The notes under the pieces are model-generated. The model did not search any database and had not been told where the DNA came from. It worked only from the letters and a program-made list of their open reading frames with translations. From Deltaproteobacteria bacterium (lineage in GTDB: Bacteria; Desulfobacterota; Desulfobacteria; Desulfobacterales; Desulfobacteraceae): a stretch of 64,000 nucleotides of DNA. The DNA lies in NCBI GenBank assembly GCA_013151635.1, contig JAADHV010000067.1:50958-114957 (forward strand). The letters are read 5' to 3'. Both the position numbers and the translations under genes were made by a program. Positions within the stretch are counted from its first letter, which is position 1. Each line of letters starts with the position of its first letter. Positions 48,425 to 58,969 of the stretch are shown one piece after another.

Positions 48425-49651
48425 TCAAGCCAATACCTTTTTCATGCGATCCATTGCCGTTTGAACATTTTCAAGGCTGTTGAATGCGCTGAGCCTGATA
48501 TAACCTTCGCCACATTGCCCGAATCCTAGCCCCGGAGTACAGACAATTTGTGCTTTGGTAAGAAGCCTGTCGAAAAAATCCCATGAATCGCTGCCCTTTC
48601 CATGGACCCATATATAGGGAGAATTTTTTCCGCCAACATAGCTGAACTGTAAATCATCCATAGCATCGCAAATGATGCGGGCATTTAAAAGATATTCATT
48701 TATCCTTTTTTTTACCTGTTCTTTACCTGCATCTGAATAAACTGCCTCTGCAGCCTTTTGAACCGGGTATGACACACCATTGAATTTTGTTGATTGACGT
48801 CTTTTCCAGAAGGGGTGGAGCAATATTTCTGACTTTGATTCCGTATAGGCCACACATTCTTTGGGAACCACGGTGTATGCGCACCTTGTCCCTGTAAACC
48901 CCGCAGTTTTGGAATAACTTCTGAACTCCACTGCCACTTGTCTTGCCCCATCAATTTCAAAGATGGAATGCGGAAGTGTTTCATCGGTTATAAATGCTTC
49001 ATACGCAGCATCAAAAAGGATCAACGCCTTTTGTTCTTTTGCAAACGCAACCCATTCCTGGAGCCTGGATTTAGTGATAACAGCTCCTGTGGGATTGTTT
49101 GGAAAACAAAGATAAATCAGATCAACCGGTTGTGAAGGCAATTGGGGGATAAAGCCGTTTTCCATTGTCCCGTCAAGATAGACAATATTCTCGTAGCGGC
49201 CATTTTTTGCATTGCCGGCCCTGCCAGCCATGATATTGGTATCAAGATATACCGGATATACAGGATCGGGAAGGGCAATGGTAATGTCATTGGCAAACAA
49301 TTCCTGGAAATTGCCTGTATCACACTTAGCTCCATCACTGATAAAAATTTCATCAGCATCAATTGGCGCTCCTCTTTTGTGAAAGTCTTCGCCAGCTATT
49401 TTTTCTCTGAGGAAAGCATACCCGTTTTCAGGTCCATATCCCTTGAATGTACTGTCACAGCTTAACTCATCAACTCCTTTATGAAAAGCGTTAATACATG
49501 CCGGCGGGAGGGATTTAGTCACATCACCGATTCCCAGGCGGATAATATCTGCCCCCGGGTTTTCAGATTGATATTGCGCGACTCTATTTGCAATCTCTGA
49601 AAAAAGATAAGACGGTTTTAACCGGGTATAGTTTTCGTTTATTCGTATCAT
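48425..49651 (-). CDS. dapL: LL-diaminopimelate aminotransferase
   Basis: [21 protein letters not shown]...[18 protein letters not shown]...[31 protein letters not shown]. Confidence 0.88.
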   Translation of the reverse strand: MIRINENYTRLKPSYLFSEIANRVAQYQSENPGADIIRLGIGDVTKSLPPACINAFHKGVDELSCDSTFKGYGPENGYAFLREKIAGEDFHKRGAPIDADEIFISDGAKCDTGNFQELFANDITIALPDPVYPVYLDTNIMAGRAGNAKNGRYENIVYLDGTMENGFIPQLPSQPVDLIYLCFPNNPTGAVITKSRLQEWVAFAKEQKALILFDAAYEAFITDETLPHSIFEIDGARQVAVEFRSYSKTAGFTGTRCAYTVVPKECVAYTESKSEILLHPFWKRRQSTKFNGVSYPVQKAAEAVYSDAGKEQVKKRINEYLLNARIICDAMDDLQFSYVGGKNSPYIWVHGKGSDSWDFFDRLLTKAQIVCTPGLGFGQCGEGYIRLSAFNSLENVQTAMDRMKKVLA

Positions 49652-49681
49652 GCTGTTACATCCGTACTCAAAAAATTTATA

Positions 49682-50314
49682 TTAAGCTGCAACCGCAACC
49701 AGTTTCCGGATCAGCGCTACGGCACCAGGCGCATTATCACTGAAGCCGTCAGCTCCGATCTGCCGGGCATAAGCATCTGTTACCGGTGCACCACCAATAA
49801 TGGTTTTGACTTTTAGACCAGCTTCTTTAATAGCTTCGACTGTTCTGGCCATTGCCGGCATAGTGGTTGTTAAAAGTGCGGATAGACAAACCACGTCAGC
49901 ATTATGGATCTGCGCTTCTGTTACAAATTTATCCGTGTCCACATCAACACCAAGGTCAATAATATTAAATCCTGCACCTTCTACCATCATGGCCACAAGG
50001 TTTTTACCGATATCGTGCAGGTCGCCTTTTACCGTACCAATGATAACCGTTCCCTTTTGTGCCGCAGTATCACTTGACAGGTAGGGTTTTAACACTTCCA
50101 GTCCTGCCTGCATTGCCTTTGCAGCCATCAGCATTTCAGGGACAAAAACTTCACCGCTGGAAAATCTTGCACCAACCACATCCATGGCCTCGATAAGGCC
50201 TTTGTTCAAAATATCATCAACCTGGGTTCCTTTGTTGATTTCAGCAATTACATTTTCAACTACATCCTCTTTTTTTAAGGATACAACTGCATTTAAAATA
50301 TCTGTTATAGCCAT
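49682..50314 (-). CDS. Cobalamin-binding corrinoid protein for methyl transfer
   Basis: GTVKGDLHDIGKNLVAMMVEGAGFNIIDLGVDVDTDKFV (DxHxxG B12 motif). Confidence 0.92.
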   Translation of the reverse strand: MAITDILNAVVSLKKEDVVENVIAEINKGTQVDDILNKGLIEAMDVVGARFSSGEVFVPEMLMAAKAMQAGLEVLKPYLSSDTAAQKGTVIIGTVKGDLHDIGKNLVAMMVEGAGFNIIDLGVDVDTDKFVTEAQIHNADVVCLSALLTTTMPAMARTVEAIKEAGLKVKTIIGGAPVTDAYARQIGADGFSDNAPGAVALIRKLVAVAA

Positions 50315-50387
50315 TTTTGAAAAATCCTTTTATTCATATTTTATACTGTTTTAAATCAAATTATTTATTAATCGTATGCTTTGGTTT

Positions 50388-51434
50388 CTAACTCCACTGG
50401 AAGTTGGCGACTTCTTTGTCCATTGCCAGGTAGTTTTCTTTTGGTGTGAACGGGGAGGACGTGCCTGCTGTGGAGAAAATATACCCGCTCATTTTTTTTG
50501 CCTTTTCAAGATGCTCCAGAGTTTCTTTTGTTACCTCTTCCGGCTTGCCGATCAATAACGGGCCGTTTGGATTAATATTGTCAAAAATACAGATGCGGTC
50601 ATTGACCTTTTTCTTTAATTCTCTAATATCCAGGACTTTTTCCTGGGTAAGGTTTCCCGGCATGATACCATGAATATCCATTTCCAAAAGCATATCCACA
50701 ATACCTGTTTTTACGATATCCCCGCACATATGCGGAAGTACCTTTGATCCGAGACGGGCTAATTCATTGCATACCTTGGTTGTTGGCTCATGCACAAAAA
50801 TTTTGTAGTGGTCCGGGGACAACAGAACAGGACATTCCATGTCAGCCCCGTAGAAAATGTATTCAACGCCTGCCTCAATCAGGGCCTTGCCTATGGCAAT
50901 ATCCAGGGGAACAATGGCTTCCTGGAGGGCATGTACAAGCTCCGGGTTTTCATACATATCCATCATGATTTCATTTGTTCCTCTTAAACGGGTTGCAATG
51001 GTAAAAGGAGAGATATATTCACATGCAATAGGCACCTCATCCTTTAATTCTTTTTTAAGAAGGGAAATCCCTTCAAGGAAGCTGTCCATACGTTTGGTAA
51101 ACACATCTTTTCCGGCAACACGATCTACATCCTCCATTGAAAAAACACAGGTCTTCTCTATAATGGGAAAGACATCCTCGGGATAGTTTACCCGGCAATC
51201 AAGGGCTTCAGGAATAATCCCACCGATCAGGCCCATTCCAAGCATTACCCAGTCAAACTTAAACTCTTCCAGACCTTTCATATGCGCCTTGAGCATCTCA
51301 GGGCCTTCAAGAAGGGAAGCCCTGAAGGTTGAACCGTAATACTTGCAGACCGGTGCTTCATTAAATGGAGCATTGGGCACCTTGTCCACCGGTTTTAAAT
51401 TAATTGCGGCTTCCATTCTTTCTTTCGCATTCAT
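50388..51434 (-). CDS. Uroporphyrinogen decarboxylase-family (MtaA/MtbA-like) methyltransferase
   Basis: MNAKERMEAAINLKPVDKVPNAPF...CKYYGSTFRASLLEGPEMLKAHMKGLEEFKFD; PHMCGDI. Confidence 0.82.
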   Translation of the reverse strand: MNAKERMEAAINLKPVDKVPNAPFNEAPVCKYYGSTFRASLLEGPEMLKAHMKGLEEFKFDWVMLGMGLIGGIIPEALDCRVNYPEDVFPIIEKTCVFSMEDVDRVAGKDVFTKRMDSFLEGISLLKKELKDEVPIACEYISPFTIATRLRGTNEIMMDMYENPELVHALQEAIVPLDIAIGKALIEAGVEYIFYGADMECPVLLSPDHYKIFVHEPTTKVCNELARLGSKVLPHMCGDIVKTGIVDMLLEMDIHGIMPGNLTQEKVLDIRELKKKVNDRICIFDNINPNGPLLIGKPEEVTKETLEHLEKAKKMSGYIFSTAGTSSPFTPKENYLAMDKEVANFQWS

Positions 51435-51506
51435 CTATCACAACTCCTTAAGATATAGGTTTTGATTTTTTTTGGATTTAATGTTTGTTAATTATTTTGA
51501 TTTCAA

Positions 51507-52370
51507 TCAGACAAGGACACCTGCATAACAAATCTCCACAGGCCCTGTCATGACAGCCAGGTCTTGATCCTTGAGTTCAATTTCCACAGATCCCGCCGGC
51601 ATTATTACCGTCATTTTTCTGGTGGTGGTCAATCCCCTTCTATGCGCGGCCGCAACAGCAACACAGGCCCCTGTACCACAGGATGTTGTCATGTTTCCGG
51701 GGCGCTCCCAGACTGAAAGCTTAAGGGATTTTGGATTTAAGAGCTGTGCCACACCAATATTTGCCTCTTCCGGGAAAAGCGGATGGGTCTGGAGTGCCTT
51801 TCCGTATTTTGGCAGATCAACGCTATCAACATCGTCCACAAAAAAGACAGCATGGGGGTTGCCGATGTTCATCCCCACAGGATCCTTTAACGGTCCTGCT
51901 TCAATATTTAGGTGCAGTGTGTCAATGTCCCTGGATAAAGGTATGTCCTGCCATCCGGTCCTTATCCTCCCCATTTCCACACTCACCTTTTTATCTCCTG
52001 CAAGGGTACACTTTAGAATACCCCCCAGGGTTTCGATTTGTATTTCTTCTTTATTGCATTCTTTTAAAAGCAGCCATCCGATGCATCGGGTGGCATTGCC
52101 ACAGGCCTCGACTTCCCGCCCGTCAGGGTTGATGATCCTGACAAAGGCGTATGTATTATGGCTTCTGGCCGGTTCAACAATCAATAATTCATCTGCGCCG
52201 ACACCTTCGTGGCGATTACATATATGAATTATTTCTTCTTTTAAGGGGAAAAAGGATTGTTCCCGGCCATCAACCATAACAAAATCATTGCACAGTCCAT
52301 GCATCTTTACAAAAGGTCTGCCAGGTTGAATAAGGGCATTTTTATCATTTGAAAACCAGGGAATCTGCAT
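51507..52370 (-). CDS. dapF: Diaminopimelate epimerase
   Basis: KMHGLCNDFVMVDGRE; GADELLIVEP; ACGNATRCIGWLL; CGTGACVAVAAAHRRG. Confidence 0.9.
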   Translation of the reverse strand: MQIPWFSNDKNALIQPGRPFVKMHGLCNDFVMVDGREQSFFPLKEEIIHICNRHEGVGADELLIVEPARSHNTYAFVRIINPDGREVEACGNATRCIGWLLLKECNKEEIQIETLGGILKCTLAGDKKVSVEMGRIRTGWQDIPLSRDIDTLHLNIEAGPLKDPVGMNIGNPHAVFFVDDVDSVDLPKYGKALQTHPLFPEEANIGVAQLLNPKSLKLSVWERPGNMTTSCGTGACVAVAAAHRRGLTTTRKMTVIMPAGSVEIELKDQDLAVMTGPVEICYAGVLV

Positions 52371-52402
52371 ATAAAATATCTCCAGAAATTTATTTTTTAT
52401 TT

Positions 52403-53395
52403 CTAATTTGCCTGATGAAGATGACAGGCACACAGGTGACCGCCACCCAGGTCTGTCAGGGAAGGTTCATAGGTTTTGCACTTTTTCATGGTTTGAGGGC
52501 AGCGGGTCCTGAACCTGCACCCCGAGGGGGGATTAATAGGGCTTGGAATTTCGCCTTTAAGGAAAACCGTCTCCTTCCGCTTATTTGCTGAAACCTGGGG
52601 GACTGCTGAAATCAATGCTTTTGTGTAAGGATGGGCCATCTCATTAAATATATCTCTTGTCTTTCCCATCTCAACAATCTTTCCAAGGTACATGACGGCC
52701 ATGTCATCGGACATGTATTTTACCTGGTTTAAGTTATGGGAGACCCATAAATAGGTGATATCCATCTCATCCTGCAGATCCTGCATTAAATTCAGGATGG
52801 TGGCTGCAGTGGAAATATCGAGACCGGAGGTGGGTTCGTCTGCCATGATAAAGACCGGGTTCAAAGCAATTGCCCTTGCTACGCCGATCCGGCGCGCCTG
52901 GCCGCCGGAAAATTCATTAGGAAATTTTATGGCTGCATCAGGGTCCAGATTAACCGCCTGTAACAATTTTCCAACTTCTTCGAACAGCGCCTGCTTATCC
53001 ATGCGGCCTTTCTCTCTCATCAGTAAAGGTTCCGCAATAGTCTGGCCGACGGTCATTCGCGGGTTCATGCAGCCATACTGGTCTTGAAAAATCAGTTGTG
53101 CTTTCTGGCGAAATTCCATCAGGGTTTTTGAATCCATTTTTAAAACATCCTGATCACAAAACAATATTTCACCGGATTTAGCCTTTACAAGCCTGAAGAT
53201 GGTTTGCCCCAGTGTGGATTTTCCACACCCGCTTTCCCCGACCAGTCCGAAAGTTCTTCCTTTTTTAATCGTCAGGCTGACATCATCCACGGCATGAACA
53301 GTTTTCAGGCCTTCTCCGAAAATTCTAGATAACAATCCCTTGTTTTGATAAAAATAGGTTTTCAGATTTCGAATATTTATTAAATCCATTGCCAT
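52403..53395 (-). CDS. Dipeptide/oligopeptide-type ABC transporter ATP-binding protein (DppF-like)
   Basis: GLVGESGCGKSTLGQTIFRLV; FSGGQARRIGVARAIALNPVFIMADEPTSGLD; start placed at ATG 53395. Confidence 0.9.
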   Translation of the reverse strand: MAMDLINIRNLKTYFYQNKGLLSRIFGEGLKTVHAVDDVSLTIKKGRTFGLVGESGCGKSTLGQTIFRLVKAKSGEILFCDQDVLKMDSKTLMEFRQKAQLIFQDQYGCMNPRMTVGQTIAEPLLMREKGRMDKQALFEEVGKLLQAVNLDPDAAIKFPNEFSGGQARRIGVARAIALNPVFIMADEPTSGLDISTAATILNLMQDLQDEMDITYLWVSHNLNQVKYMSDDMAVMYLGKIVEMGKTRDIFNEMAHPYTKALISAVPQVSANKRKETVFLKGEIPSPINPPSGCRFRTRCPQTMKKCKTYEPSLTDLGGGHLCACHLHQAN

Positions 53396-54402
53396 TTTTG
53401 TCTTCCTCTTTTTCTGTCTAAAAAGCACGCTGAAAAGTGACCGCTTGTGACCTGTTCCAGTGGAGGGACTTCTTTTTTGCAGATATCCTCTGCAAAAGGA
53501 CAGCGGGGATGAAAAGAACACCCTTTGGGTAACTGGTCCAGCGGCGGGACAAATCCGGGAATCGACAGCAGACGTTTGCCCCGGGTCTGTTGACTGGGTA
53601 ATGATTCCAATAATGCAGCAGAGTAGGGATGATAGGGAGAGTCAAATAAATCGGCTGTGGCGCCCATTTCAAAAATCCGCCCGGCATACATGATCATGAT
53701 TCGATCTGCCAGCTCGGCAAGCACACCAAGATTGTGGCTGATGTAAAGCACTGATGTGCCATATTCTGCTGCAAGGTCGGCAATCAAACGATTGATCTGG
53801 GCCTCGATGGTGACATCAAGGGCAGTGGTTGCTTCATCAGCCAGGAGAAGCGATGTCCCTGATGACAGGGCCATTCCAATCATTACACGTTGCTTCATCC
53901 CCCCTGAAAATTCAAAGGGATAATTGGATAACCGGGCCTGGGGGTCTGCAATTCCTGTGCTTTTGAGGCGTTCTATGGCCTGCTCTCTAAAATAGCGGGA
54001 TGACCTTGGTTCTCTATTTTTATATTTTTCCTGGACCCTGAGGATATCTGTCATCTGTTTTTCAATAGTGAATACAGGGTTCAGAGCATTTTGAGGGTTC
54101 TGAAAAATCATACTGATCTTCTGGCCCCTTATTTTCTGATTCATTTCATTTTCGGAAATTTTTAGAAGGTCCCGGCCTTTAAAAAGGATTTCACCCCGCC
54201 GGATATTGGCGATCTTTGGCAGAAGTTTGATAATTGCGAGGCCCAGTGTGGATTTTCCACACCCGCTTTCCCCGGCCACACCCATTATCTCTCCTTTTTC
54301 AAGCTGAAAGCTGATCCGGTCAAGGGCTCTCATCTGCCGTGCCCCAAGATGATAATCCAGTGTTAATTTGCTGACTTCGAGCAGAGGGTCTTCTTTTTTC
54401 AT
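53380..54402 (-). CDS. Dipeptide/oligopeptide-type ABC transporter ATP-binding protein (DppD-like)
   Basis: GVAGESGCGKSTLGLAII; FSGGMKQRVMIGMALSSGTSLLLADEATTALD. Confidence 0.9.
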   Translation of the reverse strand: MKKEDPLLEVSKLTLDYHLGARQMRALDRISFQLEKGEIMGVAGESGCGKSTLGLAIIKLLPKIANIRRGEILFKGRDLLKISENEMNQKIRGQKISMIFQNPQNALNPVFTIEKQMTDILRVQEKYKNREPRSSRYFREQAIERLKSTGIADPQARLSNYPFEFSGGMKQRVMIGMALSSGTSLLLADEATTALDVTIEAQINRLIADLAAEYGTSVLYISHNLGVLAELADRIMIMYAGRIFEMGATADLFDSPYHPYSAALLESLPSQQTRGKRLLSIPGFVPPLDQLPKGCSFHPRCPFAEDICKKEVPPLEQVTSGHFSACFLDRKRGRQKWQWI

Positions 54403-55301
54403 CGATTTCGCTCCTTTGGATCCAGTGCCACTCTCAATCCTTCACTGAAAAGAGAAAAGGCAATCATTGCAAATGCGATGGCCAGAGCAGGCCAAAGGAT
54501 CATCCAGGGGGATACCTGGATATATTTATATCCGTTTCGTAACATGATGCCCCATGAAGCTGTCGGCGGCCTCACCCCGAGCCCGAGAAAAGAAAGCCCG
54601 GACTCCCAGATAACCATGGTAGCCATATCCATACCCAGGCATACAATTACAGGGGCCATAATGTTGGGTGTAATGTGCTTTGATATAATGGTCAGGGGTT
54701 TTTGTCCCATGGCTTCGGCGGCTTTTACATAATCCGCTTCTTTAACGGAGAGGGTCTGGGCCCGTGCGATCCGGCCGTAAAAAGGAAAGGCTGTAAATGC
54801 CAGTGCCACCACAACGTTCACCAGAGACGGACCCAGGACTGCAACAATGGCAAGCGCCAGAATAATCTGTGGGAAAGACCGGACAATATCGAATAGCCAG
54901 ATGATAAAATAATCAAATTTTTTGCCTTCGTTATACCCTGCGATAACCCCCAGAAAAACACCGACAACCGAAGACAGTGTTACTGAACCAAATGCCACAA
55001 GTACGGCTATCCGGCATCCGTATATGATACGGGAAAAAATATCTCTTCCAAGATAATCAGTACCAAAAAGGTGGGCAAAACCGGGACCTGCAAATCTTTG
55101 TAGAATATTCTGCGCATCAGGGTCATGGGGAGAGATCCATTGTGCACAAAGAGCGCATAAGAGCATGATGGAAATAAAAACAGCCCCGAGCAGCCCGCCT
55201 TTCACCTTAACGATGGATCGGAAAGCCATGGAAACAGTCTCAGTCCATCGCGGGGTAAGGCTCATTTGATTGCTTATGATTTTAGATGGCGTTGTGTTCA
55301 T
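54399..55301 (-). CDS. ABC transporter permease (DppC-like)
   Basis: FGTDYLGRDIFSRIIYGCRIAVLVAF; EAMGQKPLTIISKHITPNIMAPVIV. Confidence 0.9.
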   Translation of the reverse strand: MNTTPSKIISNQMSLTPRWTETVSMAFRSIVKVKGGLLGAVFISIMLLCALCAQWISPHDPDAQNILQRFAGPGFAHLFGTDYLGRDIFSRIIYGCRIAVLVAFGSVTLSSVVGVFLGVIAGYNEGKKFDYFIIWLFDIVRSFPQIILALAIVAVLGPSLVNVVVALAFTAFPFYGRIARAQTLSVKEADYVKAAEAMGQKPLTIISKHITPNIMAPVIVCLGMDMATMVIWESGLSFLGLGVRPPTASWGIMLRNGYKYIQVSPWMILWPALAIAFAMIAFSLFSEGLRVALDPKERNR

Positions 55302-55342
55302 TATTTTTAAGGCCTCTGGTATGTCTGTTTTTTTTGTTCTCT

Positions 55343-55400
55343 TTTTTATATAAAAGTTTCAGCCAAATGGAAAAAATGCTACTTTCCATGCCGGTTAGTC
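55343..55400 (-). repeat. Partial copy D of the dispersed repeat (first hairpin only)
   Basis: tttttatataaaagtttcagccaaatggaaaa is nearly identical to copy C; GGGCAAACTC hairpin absent. Confidence 0.6.
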
Positions 55401-56336
55401 GTATTGGATTTGCGGATTTACAAATCCGTACGATATATCAGCCAGAAGATTTGCAAGTACAAATAAAACCGTTGCGACTAAAATACCTCCCTGCACAACT
55501 GGAAAATCCCGGGCATAAACCGCATCCACAATTAATTTTCCAAGTCCGGGCCTGCTGAATATGATTTCTACAAAAACAGCACCCCCCAATAATTTACCCA
55601 CACCCAGTCCGATGACAGTGATGGTTGGAATAATGGCATTTTTTAATGCATATACATAGGCAATAGATCGTTGGGGAATTGCAAAGGCCTTTGCCGTCCT
55701 GATATAATCCGCCTCCAGAACATCTACCATTGACTCACGGGTTAATCGTGACAGATACCCCACCCATCCGATACCCAATGCCGTGGCAGGCAAAATCAGG
55801 TGCAGGGCAATATCCCCGATACCGCCTTCGGTTCCTGCGCCGATTGCCGGCAGGATTGGAAATTTCACACAAAATAAAAGCATCAGCAAAAGCGCTGCCA
55901 CAAAGTCAGGGACAGCTACACCCAATAGAGACACGATGGTAACAATCCTTGAAATGGGGCTGTTCTGCCGGATCGCGCCGAATGCACCTAAAAAAACCCC
56001 AATGACAGCGGAAATTCCAAGGCTGCATACTGCGAGCAGGGCTGTATGCGGCAAGGCCGAAGATATCAGGGAGCTGACTTTGTATCCGGACCATACAGAT
56101 GTTCCAAGATCCCCTTTCGCTATTCCCAAAAGGTAATAACCCAACCGGACCGGCATGTTTTCATCTAAATGGAGCCTTGAATTCAATTCTTCTACAAGTT
56201 CAGGCGTTGCCCTGGGCCCCAGCATTGCCGATGCAGGGTCACCGGGCAGCATATAGGTCAGGCTGAAAAGAATAATTAATACACCGATCAATGTTGGAAT
56301 CACCCAGAGAACTCTTTTTAAAATATATTTCAGCAT
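55395..56336 (-). CDS. ABC transporter permease (DppB-like)
   Basis: MLKYILKRVLWVIPTLIGVLIILFSLTYMLPGDPA; EADYIRTAKAFAIPQRSIAYVYALKNAIIPTITVIG. Confidence 0.9.
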   Translation of the reverse strand: MLKYILKRVLWVIPTLIGVLIILFSLTYMLPGDPASAMLGPRATPELVEELNSRLHLDENMPVRLGYYLLGIAKGDLGTSVWSGYKVSSLISSALPHTALLAVCSLGISAVIGVFLGAFGAIRQNSPISRIVTIVSLLGVAVPDFVAALLLMLLFCVKFPILPAIGAGTEGGIGDIALHLILPATALGIGWVGYLSRLTRESMVDVLEADYIRTAKAFAIPQRSIAYVYALKNAIIPTITVIGLGVGKLLGGAVFVEIIFSRPGLGKLIVDAVYARDFPVVQGGILVATVLFVLANLLADISYGFVNPQIQYD

Positions 56337-56440
56337 TGTTAGTCACCCGTAACTTATTGATTCTTTCTCTTCTGTGCAATGTGCTGAATATTATCCGGGC
56401 AAGAGGAGATGAAATACCTTGCCCGGATAATAAATTTTTA

Positions 56441-57949
56441 CTATTTAAAACTCATTTTCCATGGTGCCAAACGTCCATTGGGGTAAATCGCTCCTAAATC
56501 CACATTGTTCTGTGCAATCCAGAATTTTGTACCATGGGTAAGCCATATTGCCCAGCAATCTTTATCTGTGAGTTTTTGTGCGTCCACGTAAATCTGGTTT
56601 CGTTTCTGGGGGTCTGCTTCACTGGCACCCTCCTTGATCAAACTGGTAAACTCTGCATTACGCCACTGGCTGGGGTTCCAACTTTTTCCTGCAAACCATT
56701 GCATAATATAGTTCGGGTCAATGGTTGATGTGTAAAACTGGATATATGCGTCTGTCTGGCCTTTGTTTGCAGCTTCATTGAATGCACCGATTTCTTTGAC
56801 TTCAATGATTACATCAATACCGGCTTTAGCGGCATCTGCTTTGATGACTTCTGCCATTGTTCGTTCTGCATCATTTGCAGGAATAAACAATTTGACTGTA
56901 AACCCGTTTGGTTTTCCTGCTTTTTTCATCAGGCTTTTGGCTTTTTCGATATCCTGTTTGTAAACCGGTGCATCAGCCCAATAATCCGGAAGACCCGGTG
57001 GTAATATGGTATTGGCCCTTTTTGCCGTTCCATAAAAGGCTGCTTCCACGATATCATCTACATTAACAGCATATCGAAATGCCTGGCGAAGCTCAAGTTT
57101 GTCAAAAGGAGGTTTGTTAACTGTCATGCCAAGCCAATAGGTTTTTAAAGCAGGCCTTGAGTAAATTTTAAATTTTGGATTTTTTTCAAAACTTTTGAAA
57201 TTAATCATTGACGAACGGCCGATATTAATCTCTCCGGTTTTGAGAGCAGTTTCACAGGTTGAATCTTCCACAATGGGGAGGAAAGTCAGCTTGGTAATTT
57301 TTGGGTGCTGACCCCAATATTTTGCAAATGCATTTAACTGGACATGCTCTTTGGGTTTCCAGGATGCCAGCTCATATGGCCCGGTTCCTACAGGATTCTT
57401 GCCAAATTTTTCATGTCCCATGCTTTTAACTGCTTTTTTGGAAACGATATAACCGGTATTCATGGGAAGAACTGAAGTAAACAAAGTGACTTTTGGGGAT
57501 TTAAAAATAAGTTTTACCGTATATTTATCTACGACCTCAACATGATCAAGTAATTCCCATTGGCCCTTTTCCGGTGATTTTAAAGCCGGATCGATCATTC
57601 TTTCATATGAAAATTTGACATCTTCAGCAGTCATTTCTCCATATCCTTTATGGAATTGGACGCCCTTTCGAAGATGAAACACAATTGATTTGCCGTCTGC
57701 AGAGACATCCCATGATTCAGCCAGATCCGGTACAATTTCCCAACTGCCTTCTTTGTATTTGACAAGTCCATTGTACAGGCATGACATTATGACAAGTTCT
57801 CTTTCCGCACTAGTCATCCATCCCGGATCAAATGTGCTTACGTCTTCCCACATGGCGATCTTCAACTCGTTTTTCCCGGCTGAAAAAGCAGTTGAACTGC
57901 CAATGAGTAACATCCCAAGCAATAAAATTACGATGGTTCTGATTTTCAT
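56441..57949 (-). CDS. Peptide/opine-type ABC transporter substrate-binding protein
   Basis: Signal peptide MKIRTIVILLLGMLLIGSSTAFSA; SBP family 5 pattern LAESWDVSADGKSIVFHLRKGVQFHKG. Confidence 0.9.
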   Translation of the reverse strand: MKIRTIVILLLGMLLIGSSTAFSAGKNELKIAMWEDVSTFDPGWMTSAERELVIMSCLYNGLVKYKEGSWEIVPDLAESWDVSADGKSIVFHLRKGVQFHKGYGEMTAEDVKFSYERMIDPALKSPEKGQWELLDHVEVVDKYTVKLIFKSPKVTLFTSVLPMNTGYIVSKKAVKSMGHEKFGKNPVGTGPYELASWKPKEHVQLNAFAKYWGQHPKITKLTFLPIVEDSTCETALKTGEINIGRSSMINFKSFEKNPKFKIYSRPALKTYWLGMTVNKPPFDKLELRQAFRYAVNVDDIVEAAFYGTAKRANTILPPGLPDYWADAPVYKQDIEKAKSLMKKAGKPNGFTVKLFIPANDAERTMAEVIKADAAKAGIDVIIEVKEIGAFNEAANKGQTDAYIQFYTSTIDPNYIMQWFAGKSWNPSQWRNAEFTSLIKEGASEADPQKRNQIYVDAQKLTDKDCWAIWLTHGTKFWIAQNNVDLGAIYPNGRLAPWKMSFK

Positions 57950-57989
57950 ACTTCCTCCTATTATGACGTTAAAGAATAGCTTAAAAAAC

Positions 57990-58008
57990 GAATACAAAAT
58001 GTAATTCA
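57990..58008. promoter_or_regulatory. Candidate regulator operator 5' of substrate-binding protein gene
   Basis: gaatacaaaatgtaattca; resembles tgaattacaaaatgaatac at 59136-59154. Confidence 0.35.
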
Positions 58009-58270
58009 CTTTGTCAATATATTTTAAATAAAATTTTGACTTTTTTTTCAGCTGCGGAAAAATAATTTTATAACGGTTATTTTTTAATTTAAATTTTAAG
58101 CAGATAGATTTAATAACGATTGTTGTCATGGCTCATCTGCTGTGAATCCGGCTATATTATCCTGGCCCGGTCCGCAGCAAGTGAACCGGGTTTATGAAAC
58201 ATGAATTATTGAAGATTGAAGAATACAATACAAAGGTATGCGAGGTTCTGGTTCAATACTATTTTGTTAT

Positions 58271-58969
58271 TTAAAAAATAATTTCCTCCAAGTCTGAAAG
58301 CCTTTGTTGTATTCCCTCTAAAGCGTTCTTATGGATGGTGGATATGTGATCTTGAAGGAGCTTTATAGCTGTATCGGCATCCCGGACCTGAATTGCTTTA
58401 AATATGGCGCTATGGGCACTGGCTGCATCTTCTGAAGGGCGTGAGAAAATGAGCTCCTGGCTAAACCTGAGATACAGAAAATCAAATAGATGTCTTATAA
58501 TTAAAATAGATAATTTTTGATCGGATAATTCTGCCATGGTCATATGAAATTGAATATCTTTAACTAGTTTCAGTTTTAAAGAACCTGTTTGACATGCATC
58601 CAGATACTCATCCAGGGCAGCACCAATTTTTTTTTCTCCTTTTTTATCCAGTTTTGGGATGGTTGCCGCCAGCATTACAGGTTCAAGCATACTCCTAAGC
58701 TTATAGGCTTCGTCTATCTCTTTTGGTGTAACCGTTTCTATAAAAAACCCCTTGTTTTGTTCATGCCGTACCAATCCCATGAATTCCATATGTTTCAGAG
58801 CCTGGACAACAGGAGTCAGGCTCATATTCAAACCATCGGCCATCCTTCTGTAGGGCACTTTCTGACCTGGCTTGAGTTTATTTGAAAAGATCATTTTCCT
58901 GATATCATTATAGGCCTCTCTTGTGAGGCTATCGTGCTTTAGGAAGCTGTTTTTGTTTTTCGAGGTCAA
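58271..58969 (-). CDS. GntR-family (FCD-like) transcriptional regulator
   Basis: AYNDIRKMIFSNKLKPGQKVPYRRMADGLNMSLTPVVQALKHMEFMGLVRHEQNKGFFI. Confidence 0.9.
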   Translation of the reverse strand: MTSKNKNSFLKHDSLTREAYNDIRKMIFSNKLKPGQKVPYRRMADGLNMSLTPVVQALKHMEFMGLVRHEQNKGFFIETVTPKEIDEAYKLRSMLEPVMLAATIPKLDKKGEKKIGAALDEYLDACQTGSLKLKLVKDIQFHMTMAELSDQKLSILIIRHLFDFLYLRFSQELIFSRPSEDAASAHSAIFKAIQVRDADTAIKLLQDHISTIHKNALEGIQQRLSDLEEIIF

